A DNA stretch of 64,000 nt, taken from contig OU452200.1 in assembly GCA_911728435.2 (NCBI GenBank), positions 30,705,715 to 30,769,714 of the forward strand, given 5' to 3'. How positions within the stretch are numbered: the first letter of the stretch is position 1; every line of letters begins with the position of its first letter. The notes under the pieces were generated by a model. That model was not told the origin of the DNA and did no database searches. It saw only the letters and a program-made list of their open reading frames with translations. This document shows positions 36,300-46,154 of the stretch, piece after piece. The stretch is from Apoderus coryli (taxonomy: Eukaryota; Arthropoda; Insecta; Coleoptera; Attelabidae). The translations under genes were made by a program, and so were the position numbers.

Positions 36300-36608
36300 A
36301 CACAGAGTGTCCAAACAAGCGTGAGGCATAATTATTATTTTTTTAATGTAATGAATTACTTATTTTTAGTGGCAAAGCACCTACTGGCTTCATACTTGTA
36401 CATGTGCAAAATAAAATTGGTTGTTCCCTTCGGAGAAATTGAAATTTGTTCAATTGCATTTTAAAAACTTGCAAAGATAAAAGTAGGCATATAGATATCG
36501 TTTTAAAGGTAAATGAATAGTCTATCGATACACCCTACTAGATACAGGACATTCCATTTAAGAAAATGGCGGTGAATAAAAGTGAAAACATTTTGGACAC
36601 CCTGTATG
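36300..36608. mobile_element. MITE with ACAGAGTGTCCAAA ends
   Basis: The left end CATACACAGAGTGTCCAAAC and the right end, inverted, CATACAGGGTGTCCAAAATG match. The interior of about 280 bp has no coding potential. Ends of this style belong to Tc1/DUF4817-like families. Confidence 0.55.
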
Positions 36609-36807
36609 AGGATCCCACAACATTGCATTTTTGTAAGATAAAATCATCCCAGTTTTGATATTTTTATTGCAACTTCTTAAGGAACCGAAATTTAACACTT
36701 CAGTGCTATCGTGCGGTCTCTCAGACCAACTCAATATATTTCCTTATTATTCAAGCACATCTTTGATGGTGGGGGTGTGAGGGACACTGTACCTTTCTGT
36801 AACATAT

Positions 36808-37653
36808 TAGCCTTATTCGGGTTTGGAAATTAGAACCGTTCTAGGACAGTTCTCGGACTGTTTGAGAACAGCGCCGAACTGGTTGCGCCTTGGATAAAAT
36901 TCTCGGACCGTTCTATTACTGTTCAAAATTGTGAAAAACCCGAACGCTTCACCTTCATCTATACCAAACATAAATAATATATAACCTAACTTTAATGTAC
37001 AAACAATAAAATCATATCGTGGAAGGCTTGACTTCTTCTCTTCTGATGAAAATTAATTTTAAAGTTTTTGAAGAAAACAAGAAATGTTTTTAAATAATTT
37101 TACAAAATATGGTACATCTGGCTTCTTCAGATAACCATTGTGTTGGTGAAACAATTGTTGTTGGTTGTGTAATAAATTTTCACAAAACTATTTAAACACA
37201 TTGTTTTCTTCAAAAAGTTTAATAAAATAAGAGCCAAACATTATTTATTGTATCAATTCATTTTCTTTTTGTTTTATTTGGATTTTTCATTCAATAGGGG
37301 TAGTAAACATAAGTTAACAAAGCATAAAAATTTCATGAAGACAAAATACAAATGCTTAATATAATTATGATTGTCTTCTTTTAGATATACTAAATATATA
37401 ATATTGTTTTTTTTTAATAAATGTAGTAGTGTCCACCTTTTTAAATATAGATAAATTTAATTATAATATAACATTTAATCATCTAATATAGGTATCTATA
37501 ATTAAATATATTATGTAATAAGATGTACGTTTTTAGTATATGTTAAAATTAAACTCAAAACATAAATAACACGTTTATTGATATGCGCATGTGTAGCAAA
37601 TAATCCACTCCTGACAGTTCTAGAACAGTTCTTGTACGAACCCGAATAAAGCT
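36808..37653. mobile_element. TIR element with CTTATTCGGGTT ends
   Basis: The left end CCTTATTCGGGTTTGGAAAT with CCGTTCTAGGACAGTTCTC, and the right end inverted CTTTATTCGGGTTCGTACAA with ACTGTTCTAGAACTGTC, form imperfect terminal inverted repeats of about 40 bp. The interior (about 760 bp) has no transposase. The target duplication is unresolved. Confidence 0.65.
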
Positions 37654-37949
37654 ATTGACGAACATTAGTATGAAATATTAGGTAAAAGTCCGCGCGTGTT
37701 TTCAAATTAAACTGAATTACGGTGTACGAGACCGACGTTATCACTCGATGAAATGGACAGCGATTAATAAATATTATTGAAATTTTTGTGTAATATTTTC
37801 AGTTTGTTTAATCACAAAAATTAAATTCTTTAAAAACCGTGAGGAATCGCACCCTATATTATTTGAACTTTTTTTTTTATCACAAATGACCTAGCTCTGT
37901 CTCTTCTTTTAGTTTGGACCATGATTTATGAGACATCTTATATATATAT

Positions 37950-39835
37950 ACAGGGTGTCCCAAAAATGGGTCAATCCATTTCTTGAGCTAAAGGAATTGC
38001 ACTTTTCTTATGCCATTTTTCATTTTACGGGTCCATGTCCGATATACAGGGTGTCAAAAATTTGATTTTTAAAAAAGCATTTTTCTCAATAACCCGCGTT
38101 TTAATCGTCGCATTTATATGATATGATATATATTAATATTACAATTTTAGCCGCATCTTTTTAAGGTAGAACCCCCCATTTTTTCTACCTACCGCAATGA
38201 CGTCAAGAATACGTTTTCGTAGAACAACAATTTATTTGCAAACATTTTGCTATGGTTCATAGAGTCTACAAAATTATTGGTTTCAGATTTAATTTGATAA
38301 ATTAATATCATATATATTTGTAACAAAATTTGACTTAAAACGAATTATTTTTTGTTTAATCAGATATTTATCAAAATATTCATATAAAATTTGGTCCAGA
38401 AAACAAAAATAAATAGTTATCTTCTGAGAAAAACAAAAAAAGGAAAACTAGTAAATATTTTACATAGGGGTTTTACTATCCTTTTACCCCGCAGTATGTT
38501 ATCTATCTACGCCAGTGATATAATATTTTTGAATATTTTTCGTATCTTGAAAATTTTTGATAAATTGTTTTGTTATAGAAATAATTTGAAAAACACTCGA
38601 AAATCATTGGCGTGCTATACATGGGGTCAAAAAATAATAACCATATCCTATTTTAAATAGCTATGTATGGTAAGAAAATAACTTATCTACAAGAACTGTT
38701 CAAAATGACCGCCATTTTTTTCAATACATAATATACGGGTTATTTTTTTTTCCTTATTTTGCTTGAACCATATAGTTATAATTTTTTTGGATATCTGTTA
38801 AACAAAGATTCTCTTACCAAATATTGTATTTTAATAATGGGAAGAAAAAAGAGAAAACAGAACACCAATGAGATGTTGGAAGAATAATATAAAAAAAATA
38901 CTGAAGAATACAAACATTTTTTTGTCGAAACGTGGAGGAAAAAAAGAACTGTGATATGAAATAGAAAAACTTTATTTCACTTTTGGTGTTAATACGAAAC
39001 TAAACCCCAGTAACGTCATCCAAAAAAAAATATATGTACGGACTCGTTTTATTATGGTAAATCTCAATTTTTGGAAAATATTTAGTTTCAACTTGAACTC
39101 CTTCTTTAGCTTGGAAAATTATTTCCCTTAATTCATCTTTGCTAAAATAGGAATCTTATACACAAAATCTTGCAGAAATCCTCAAATAGAGAAATCCAAT
39201 GGGCTAAGGTCTAGGAAACGGGCTGGCCATTTAACGGGTGCATCTTGAGCTCGATAATTCGAACGATTAGGAAATATCTCATGTAAATGAACCCTAACAT
39301 TTCTAGCATAGGGCTCGGGAGCACCACCTAGTTGAAACCACCTATTTTGCTGCAATTGCAGAGGCAACTCATCAAGTAAATCTGACCCCTATGTAACATA
39401 TTTACTAGTTTTTCTTATTATGTTTTCCCAGAAAATCCAATTTTGTGACAAAACAACATCTTTGATATTTATCAAATTATCTCGGAAACCAATAATTTTA
39501 TCGACATTTATAATAATAGCAAAATGTTTCTAAAAACATTTTTGTTTTAAAAAAAGTAGTCTTGAGGTAGAATTGGGGGTCAGAGGGTACAAATCCTCCC
39601 GTCACTTAACTTTTTCTACCTTGAAAACATGCGGCTATAATTGTAATATTGATGTACCAAATTTTATATAAACGCGATGAATAGACCGCGAGTTATTGAG
39701 AAAAGTGTGTTTTTAAAATCAAACTTTGACACCCTGTATATCAGACATGGAGTCGTAAAATGGAAAATACCATAAGAAAAGTGTATTTCATTTTGCTCAA
39801 GGTGCTGTGGTTAATGGATTTTACTATTATTATGT
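37950..39835. mobile_element. DUF4817-class transposon with long inverted ends
   Basis: The left end begins ACAGGGTGTCCCAAAAATGG. It stays complementary to the right side for about 260 bp: ATATACAGGGTGTCAAA / TTTGACACCCTGTATAT, GCATTTTTCTCAATAACCCG / CGAGTTATTGAGAAAAGTGT, and TTTTAGCCGCA / TGCGGCTATAA. The right outer end is eroded. The inside carries a transposase relic on the minus strand. Confidence 0.8.
39075..39385 (-). pseudogene. DUF4817-type transposase catalytic fragment
   Basis: The open part reads PLQLQQNRWFQLGGAPEPYA, RNVRVHLHEIFPNRSN, APVKWPARFLDLSPLDF, and after a stop GFLQDFVYKIPI and, in another frame, SKDELREIIFQAKEGVQ. These correspond to the second catalytic motif (usually W-F-Q-x-D-G-A-P-A-H, here L-G-G-A-P-E with the D lost) and the third (D-L-S-P-L-D-F), plus the C-terminal helix. 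The N-terminal HTH and the first catalytic residue are not found in the element. It is dead by mutation of the second aspartate and an in-frame stop. Confidence 0.8.
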
Positions 39836-39857
39836 ATATATATATATATATATATAT

Positions 39858-39960
39858 AAAGAAAAATGAAATAAACTAACTTGTACGAATCAAAAAAATC
39901 TCGTGACACAAGCTGGAGATTTTTTTGATTCGTACAAGTTAGTTTATTTCATTTTTCTTT
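39858..39960. repeat. Perfect 45-bp hairpin between TA repeats
   Basis: The arms 39858-39902 and 39916-39960 are exact complements with a 13-nt spacer. A (TA)n run abuts the left arm, and another (TA)n lies at 40017-40036. Confidence 0.95.
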
Positions 39961-40402
39961 GTATATCGGTGATATACTATACTCTGTCAACTTAGTTGAA
40001 TATCTTTGTTTGTTTATATATATATATATATATATTATAGCAGGGCTTTAACAGTTGTTAGAGCAAAATATTTGAAGAAAATTTTATATGAACAACAGCA
40101 AAAGCTTACTAAGAAAGATACACGATGTTGAGTTTGCTTACTGGAACTTATCTTTTTATTCGTAACTTTGGAATTTTATATTGTCGATTGCTACTATTAA
40201 GCTTGATACTTGCATATTTTTCTAGAGGCGTTATACAGAGGATGTTTGAACTTTTTTTACTGGCAAACATTTGTCAGCAGCCAATTTGGTAAAATGCTGA
40301 GAAGATTGACAAAAATATTTTATATTTAATTGTTTTAATAATTTTTTTTTTACAAATTGTCTTTGAAATCGGTCGGTTATTTGGTGGCGAAGATAGCTAT
40401 TA

Positions 40403-40744
40403 CTATTTTTTATGAAAAAATAACTGCCACCGCAGGCTTAGTTTGTCAAGGAGTGTTTCCGGTATTCTGATTTTAACAATTTTAAATATTACAATGCAAA
40501 AACTGCGCTCCCGTATTTTAATCATCTTTAGCCAATTAAGTTTTTTAATTTTGGCTGAAATATGATCATATTTTATTAAACCGAATAAAATCCGGCAGCA
40601 AAAGTTATGTACCCGTTTTATTCTGTTTTGATTCCGTTTATCGAGGTAAAGTCCGTAAACAGCATCGGCGTAACTGAATTTGGAAAGAACCAACGAGTCA
40701 GATAGTAGGAGGTGTGAAATTGTGCCTATAAGAAAATAACACAT
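40403..40744 (-). pseudogene. Non-LTR retrotransposon C-terminal (thumb) fragment
   Basis: A 113-codon frame reads LVLSKFSYADAVYGLYLDKR, NQNRIKRVHNFCCRILFGL, KYDHISAKIKKLNWLKM, then IVIFKIVKIRIPETLLDKLS. This is the post-RT region of CR1/Jockey-like elements (L-x-x-x-x-Y-x-D-x-V-Y-G...R-x-Q-x-V-Q-N-x-x-x-R-x-I-F) and closely parallels 21427-21700. It is cut at both sides; no RT or endonuclease is attached. Confidence 0.8.
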
Positions 40745-41270
40745 TTTTTATTGCGAACACGCATGACACTTGTCTGGATCCAACTTTAAATTGTGTTCAC
40801 TGACAGGGCGTGAGAGGATTTGAGGCTCATATTTAGGTCATCTATATTGATTGACCAGTATTTGATTTATTAAAGCTTCAATAAACCTTAGTGTCATCTG
40901 CAAAGGCCTTTACTTTACAATATTAAGTAGATGTGGCAAATGCAAGGATACAGAATTAGGTAAATTAATGCAAAACCCATAGCGCTTGACCTATTTTTTA
41001 CTTCTCGTATAGTGAAAAGGCGAAATGAAGTCTTTTGAGTTTTCCGGGAGTATTTATTTCAGTTTTTTTAAACTTTCTATTTTAGAACTCGCTATACATT
41101 ACGTAAGGGGACGAAGTGTGAGCAAGCGGAAACTTTGATTAGCTACATAGACATGCAACTACCTATCCTTTACTAAAAAATTATACTAAAGATAAAATTT
41201 CATATCCTACATAAATTAATAATAGCATAATATCAATTAAATAGCGTCTTCTCTAATTCATATCAGCATG
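40745..41270. other. No gene recognised
   Basis: Non-coding intergenic sequence. Confidence 0.4.
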
Positions 41271-41486
41271 CTCCTCGTCATAATGGATTATTTTTTGAAA
41301 AAAAAAAATAAATAAATAGGAATGAAAGACGTCAATTCCACAATGTGCGCTTCATATAATTGATTCTAAAGAAGTAGTCCATGTCGAAGTGGAGTAGAAT
41401 AATTATATATTCTTGAAATAAAAGTCTACCTCCACACAATAAATTTTTATAGATATCTCCAATAAAATTACATATTTGGATAATTA

Positions 41487-41537
41487 CCAAACATGTTTCA
41501 CAGCACCATCATCATCGGTGGTTATCAAAAATTCTTA
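41487..41537 (-). ncRNA. Hammerhead ribozyme motif, Penelope type, slightly degenerate
   Basis: On the minus strand: GATAACCA, then CCGATGA (core C-U-G-A-U-G-A with U4 changed to C), a short stem II, GAAACATGTT, then TGGTAATTATC. TGGT pairs with ACCA and TTATC with GATAA as stem I. ACATGT is a palindromic mini stem III. The U4 change should reduce or abolish cleavage. Confidence 0.6.
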
Positions 41538-41680
41538 CGAAAAGCTATATTTTTGTTGTTTAGGAAAATTTATTAATTCTGGAAAGAAGGATGTAAATGT
41601 TATTTTAACTGTATTATAATGATTATTAATTTCCAAACTCACCATTGTGTGAAAAAAAGGTTTATTATTATATAGTCATA

Positions 41681-41878
41681 AAAAATTTTATTATTAGATT
41701 TTAGGCAAGACATTAAAATTAAAAAATTAAAACTCTTACTATTCATAATATGAGCTTTTGATAATTATTATACTTTTCTTTTTGTATTTATTATTATTAT
41801 TAGAATTTTTTCAATGATTTACAAAAAGTTTAATGTCTTAACTAAAATCTAATAATAAAAATTTTTATGACTATATTA
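41681..41878. repeat. AT-rich inverted repeat
   Basis: The arms TAGTCATAAAAAATTTTATT.. and ..AATAAAAATTTTTATGACTA continue for about 45 bp each side, around an AT-rich spacer. Confidence 0.8.
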
Positions 41879-41883
41879 GTAGA

Positions 41884-42003
41884 TTGTGCAACGAACGTGA
41901 AATGACATATATTTCCTACGAGTATGATCGTTTGCAGCATGAGCCGCAGCCGAGTGCTGCAAATCATACGAGTAGAAAATGGTCATTTCATGTGAGTTTC
42001 ACA
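41884..42003. repeat. 120-bp hairpin element with GC-rich centre
   Basis: GTGAAATGACATATATTTCC ... inverted CTCACATGAAATGACCATTT, with an inner pair GAGTATGAT..TTTGCAGCA / TGCTGCAAATCATACTC-like around GAGCCGCAGCCGAG. The centre resembles GC-rich bases near 26000-26020 (CGACCGCAGCTGAGTG). Confidence 0.7.
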
Positions 42004-42007
42004 CTAT

Positions 42008-42473
42008 ACTTTTTCTACGACTGTTTTTAATGCTTTTGAATAAATTTAACATAATTTTTAGGAACATATTTGTTTTTCGAAACTTACCCTTGTTAGCGTA
42101 TAAGCCTAAATACGATAAATTAGAAGTATTAAATTGACTAGGTGGTGTTAAACTATATTCACTATCACTGTTTATGTGCTTTGAAATTAGCGAAATACTT
42201 AATTATAATTATTATTAATTATAAATACCAAAACTGTCAATTTGGTGTTTGTATTTTCGGCGTTGCTATGGTGATTTTTCATGCCCGCCGCTACTTTTGT
42301 CATTACCAGGAAATTTTATCCGTGCGTAATAATATTTCTCATTAGTTGCCTAGCAACTAATGGGAAATATTATTACGCACGGGTAAATGATTAACAGCAT
42401 TACAATGTACTACATTGTCAAATCATGATTGAACATATAATAAAGGCATTTAACGACAGTCGTAGAAAAAATA
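42008..42473. mobile_element. MITE with TTTTTCTACGACTGT ends and X-box-like hairpin
   Basis: Ends TTTTTCTACGACTGTTTTTA and ACAGTCGTAGAAAAA are inverted. The right half is shared with 24594-24850. An internal hairpin at 42311-42389 has arms TATCCGTGCGTAATAATATTTC / GAAATATTATTACGCACGGGTA. Its centre is AGTTGCCTAGCAACT, a perfect palindrome matching the RFX X-box half-site pattern GTTGCC/GGCAAC-like. Confidence 0.75.
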
Positions 42474-42630
42474 ATAAACCTTTTTTTCACACACTGGTGA
42501 GTTTGGACATTAATAATCATTATAATACAATTAAAATAACATATACATCCTTCTTTCCAGAATTATTAAATTTTCCTAAACAATAAAAACATGTAATAAT
42601 AATAAGATATAGCTTTTCGAAAGAATTTTT

Positions 42631-42669
42631 GATAACCACTGATGATGCGAAACATGTTTGGTAATTATC
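42631..42669 (+). ncRNA. Hammerhead ribozyme motif, Penelope type
   Basis: CTGATGA at 42639-42645, a minimal stem II (TGC), GAAA at 42649-42652, palindromic ACATGT at 42652-42657, and the cleavage position after T42658. Stem I pairs ACCA (42635-42638) with TGGT (42659-42662) and GATAA (42631-42635) with TTATC (42665-42669). The full core is present; stem II is nearly absent, so activity is doubtful as a monomer. Confidence 0.65.
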
Positions 42670-42749
42670 GGCATATGTAATTTTATTGGAGATATCTATT
42701 AAAATTTATTGTGTTATATCAAGAATATATCATATAATTTAATTGTCAA

Positions 42750-42800
42750 ACACTTTACGTGTTTCGAAATCCAATAATCTCATCATCAGTGGTAGCATTA
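42750..42800 (-). ncRNA. Hammerhead-like motif, Penelope type
   Basis: On the minus strand CTGATGA (42789-42783), stem II GAGAT/ATTTC around TATTGG, GAAA (42765-42762), then ACACGTA. Stem I pairing after the site is weak, so it is probably inactive. Confidence 0.5.
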
Positions 42801-42942
42801 TGATTCAGAAATCTTAAGTATTGAACACATGTTCATAATTGATCAAATAAAATTAATAAGTCTGTAAATAAATAAATTTTATTTGATCAATTATTAACAT
42901 GTGTTCAATACTTAAGTTTTCTGAATCATAATGCTACCACTG
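42788..42942. repeat. Palindrome with ~67-bp arms
   Basis: AGTGGTAGCATTATGATTCA ... TGAATCATAATGCTACCACT, nearly perfect with a spacer of about 21 nt. The left edge overlaps the hammerhead-like core above; the right edge mirrors it as CTGATTA. Confidence 0.9.
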
Positions 42943-43059
42943 ATTAGATCATTCAATTATATGAAGTGTCCATTGTGGAGTAGACGTCTTTCATTCTTAT
43001 CATCTATAGTTCTCGTCAGAAATGGATTATTTTGTAAAAAAATAAATAGTATAATAAAA

Positions 43060-44700
43060 AAATTTCAAAATATTTAAGCTACGAAGTTTGTAAGGAACTT
43101 ATCCCAACCGTTTGTAGTGGATTCTAATATAGTCAGTTGTATAGTATGTGAAGGTTTCGTTCTGTATTTTTTTAACAAAATTGCGTCAGTTCATTTAACT
43201 GCAAATTTATTATTTATTCAGTAACATGATAAACATTGTAAGTATTACATAGTTTTTAAGTGAATTCTTAAAAGTCTATTACATACATTTATAAAATATA
43301 TTATGTGAATATTACGTGGAATTAAAAATATTTTAACTGCATGTGTCGCAGTGTCACACCCATATGATATTCCACTACGATGTTAGTTTATTATAGGTAA
43401 ATCTGGATTATATCTAGCGATTGGATTTAGCATATTTTTTTTAGAAAACTGGTCGTTACATATACCAACAAAAAATGTGTGCAAGAAGTTCCGATAAATT
43501 AACAGAACAGGATTCAACGGGTGTGGGTATTATTTCATAAAGGAAAAAAGAACAACACATAGGGCAATATTAAAATCTAAAATATTTTAGCCTAACCTCA
43601 TCGTAAAAATTGACATCATTTACCAATATTTGAAGAAAATTGAATGAAAATCAAGTTAATTGCAACACTAAGGTACACTTTTTACATGAAGGTGTAGTTC
43701 AAGCAAATTTTATGCTTTGGTTATACATTTTCCTTGACGATATTTCAGAAAAATACGCATGACTGTTATAAAAAAGGTTTGTTCTGAAAACATATGAATG
43801 CAGCCACTTTTAACAAACACAAATTTGTAATATTAATAACTCTCATAGTTGGCTCAATTTTGAAAAAAAAAAATTGTTAATGTGACAATATTTGTGTTTT
43901 TTATATTTACGGACTTTTTTGGTTCAGTGAACTGAGCCTCTTTATATTTTTTATATATCGACAGTCATTTTCGTTAATTCTTCATATCTCCAGACCTTCA
44001 CAATACCCATAATGTGAACATTTAGAACAAAAAACAATACTTAATTAAAACTCGGCTAAATGTTTATTTAATAATACTAAATTTACCTTCATCATTAATA
44101 TGTTTCAGTGTCATAGTTTTCAGAATGGAATATAATATGGCCCCAAAGTGTAGAATCTTTTACATTTGCGGACTTTGCCTCAAAATATGCTAATATGTCA
44201 TTTTCACTCTAACTCTCATCTCACCCACTCTTTGAATTGTTTGTAGGTCCGTTCATATTTACTATTGTGTATTTTTTCTGGTATTGGTGTAGAACTTGCA
44301 CAACTAGCTGATTCATATGTCTGGCGGCCTACCGCTAATTTCGTTATCGTTGCTCCCTATTATTCTATAAATTTTACATAAATGCAATTGTTTAGAATTA
44401 AAAACCACTACAAAATCTTGATGTCAGAATTATACAAAGAACGTATTTATTTATTATTTCGATACTATTGAAGTTAAATTTGTATTTTGTAGAATTTGTT
44501 TACTTTAGGGTATCCGATAAGATGTACTCGTATTATTAATGACATTGAATCGGTTGTGTCGTCCCAAAACTTTCCCGACATGATATAATATAATCAAAAA
44601 TATATGACCTGCGTAACGAAACAGAATTTTAATAATTATTATGAAAATTGTATGATTTTCATTATTTCCAACAAACTACTTAATTCAAAAATTAAAAAAA
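43060..44700. other. No gene recognised
   Basis: AT-rich intergenic DNA. No ORF, repeat or RNA gene supported. Confidence 0.4.
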
Positions 44701-44707
44701 AAATATT

Positions 44708-44885
44708 GCCAGAGCTGGGATTCGAACCCATAACCCTCCGCAAATTCAAATTTTTCAACAAAGTTTTATTCATAGTCACATAATACATCACAGACACTTA
44801 ACTATATACATATATAAACAATATGGTACAATGATAATATATTTATATATGCATGCAAAGCGAACGCTCTATCAATGTGTTAAAG
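44708..44885 (-). tRNA. tRNA-Ala(TGC)-like pseudogene or SINE head split by an AT-rich insertion
   Basis: The minus-strand 5' half (44885-44851) has TTGATAGAGCGTTCGCTTTG followed by CATGC. The 3' half (44741-44708) has GCGGAGGGTTATGGGTTCGA then ATCCCAGCTCTGGC. Joined across the roughly 109-bp AT-rich insert they give a 5-bp anticodon stem TTCGC/GCGGA with loop TTTGCAT (anticodon TGC), a variable loop and a complete T arm with the B-box GGTTCGAATCC. The 3' acceptor strand AGCTCTGGC has no matching 5' strand upstream. It is not a working tRNA; a tRNA-derived SINE remnant is equally possible. Confidence 0.6.
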
Positions 44886-45256
44886 TACTCAAGTACACAT
44901 TATATTCTTATAAGAAAGAAATTTTAAACGCTATTTTCTCGAGAAATATGGGGGCAAATATCAAAAGTGATCTATCGCTGTAAAGCAGATCAAAAATGCT
45001 TTAAAATGATGTATCACTCGACCCCTAGGAAAATTTAGTGGTTGTGTCCACTCCTATCACAGGGCTTAAGCGATTTCAATCAAAATCTAATGGCTTTATC
45101 CTAGGACTGCCCCAAACTCACATACCAAAACTTAGCTCAATTTTTTATGAAGTAATCCATTCAAAGAGGAGCGATGATTAATGTATAAATCAAACGGCGT
45201 CTGCTCCACAAAATAAATATATTTATATTATTATAAGTCAAGGCACATTGCCTATG

Positions 45257-45304
45257 TCAGTCAGACATGTTTCGAGAAATCAAATATTCTCATCATCAGT
45301 GACT
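45257..45304 (-). ncRNA. Hammerhead ribozyme motif, Penelope type (left arm)
   Basis: Mirror copy of the motif at 45630-45675, identical core: CTGATGA (45299-45293), GAAA (45273-45270), ACATGTC. Confidence 0.7.
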
Positions 45305-45424
45305 TTCAGTACAAGATTAACAAATATTAGTGTTATCAATATAACATATTCTAAAATTAGAGATAAACAAATTTTATAATGAGCACAACAATTTGAACAG
45401 TAAATGTTTCTTACCATTTTGTGA

Positions 45425-45459
<35 letters not shown>

Positions 45460-45629
45460 TGAATATTTTATATATATTATTTTATAGATAAAATATTCAC
45501 AAAATTTTTTCACAAAATGGTAAGAAACATTTACTGTTCAAATTGTTGTGCTCATTATAAAATTTGTTTATCTCTAATTTTAGAATATGTTATATTGATA
45601 ACACTAATATTTGTTAATCTTGTACTGAA

Positions 45630-45675
45630 AGTCACTGATGATGAGAATATTTGATTTCTCGAAACATGTCTGACT
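45630..45675 (+). ncRNA. Hammerhead ribozyme motif, Penelope type (right arm)
   Basis: Core CTGATGA 45635-45641 and GAAA 45661-45664. Stem II is GAGAA..TTCTC with one bulged T. Stem III is the palindrome ACATGT (45664-45669), and the cleavage position falls after C45670. Stem I is perfect over 5 bp: AGTCA (45630-45634) with TGACT (45671-45675). All invariant residues are present. Very short palindromic stem III is a described feature of hammerheads in Penelope-like elements, which may act as dimers. Confidence 0.7.
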
Positions 45676-45759
45676 GACATAGGCAATGTGCCTTGACTTA
45701 TAATAATATAAATATATTTATTTTGTGGAGCAGACGCCGTTTGATTTATACATTAGCTC

Positions 45760-46150
45760 AATTTGTTGAAGCGATTAGGCGCTATCGTGGAAGAATTTAT
45801 ACAGACACAGATACATACATACATACACACAGAAAGACAGACTTCGATCTGTAAATGGTCTTAATCGTCTCAGGGAACTTCAAACTAGTTATATCCGTCT
45901 TTATCTCAATTTTTTTTAGCGCGTTCCTTGTGCGGGAAAGTAAAATTGTATTTAACATGAGCGCTAAGAAATTTCTTGTATTCGACAGATATTTTCATCG
46001 ATTTCTATGGAGTATTATTTAATCAACTGTTAGTCAGGGTGAGTCTAGCAAAACGCGACTGTTTATTGTATCAAAACTGCAGCAAATTTGACTTTTTCTT
46101 CAATGCGGTCATATGTAGAACTAGTACGGCCACATTTTAAAAAGCACTGC
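45760..46150. repeat. (ACAT)n microsatellite; otherwise no feature
   Basis: ACATACATACATACACACAG at 45812-45832. The rest is non-coding. Confidence 0.7.
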
Positions 46151-46154
46151 AAGT

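Larger units (their letters stand above)
41274..43050. mobile_element. Composite nested palindrome carrying Penelope-type hammerheads
   Basis: Outer flanks repeat directly: CTCGTCATAATGGATTATTT at 41275 and CTCGTCAGAAATGGATTATT near 43013. An inverted pair sits just inside, GAATGAAAGACG / CGTCTTTCATTC. The main arms are about 41427-41672 and 42477-42715, each with one hammerhead-like core. Nested between them are an AT-rich inverted pair (41681-41725 / 41832-41878), a 120-bp hairpin element (41884-42003) and a MITE (42008-42473). A third palindrome (42788-42942) follows. The most likely origin is terminal sequence of a Penelope-like element inserted in inverted orientation, with later insertions. 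Confidence 0.6.
45179..45755. repeat. 577-bp palindrome with ~255-bp arms and a hammerhead in each arm
   Basis: The arms 45179-45433 and 45501-45755 look identical by eye (TAATGTATAAATCAAACGGC at the outer left, its complement at the outer right). The centre holds a 30-T tract (45429-45458) and a small inner hairpin (GTGAATATTTTAT / ATAAAATATTCAC). Near both outer edges the sequence TTAGCTCAATTT occurs in direct orientation (45132 and 45753). Each arm carries one Penelope-type hammerhead facing the outside. Confidence 0.9.
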
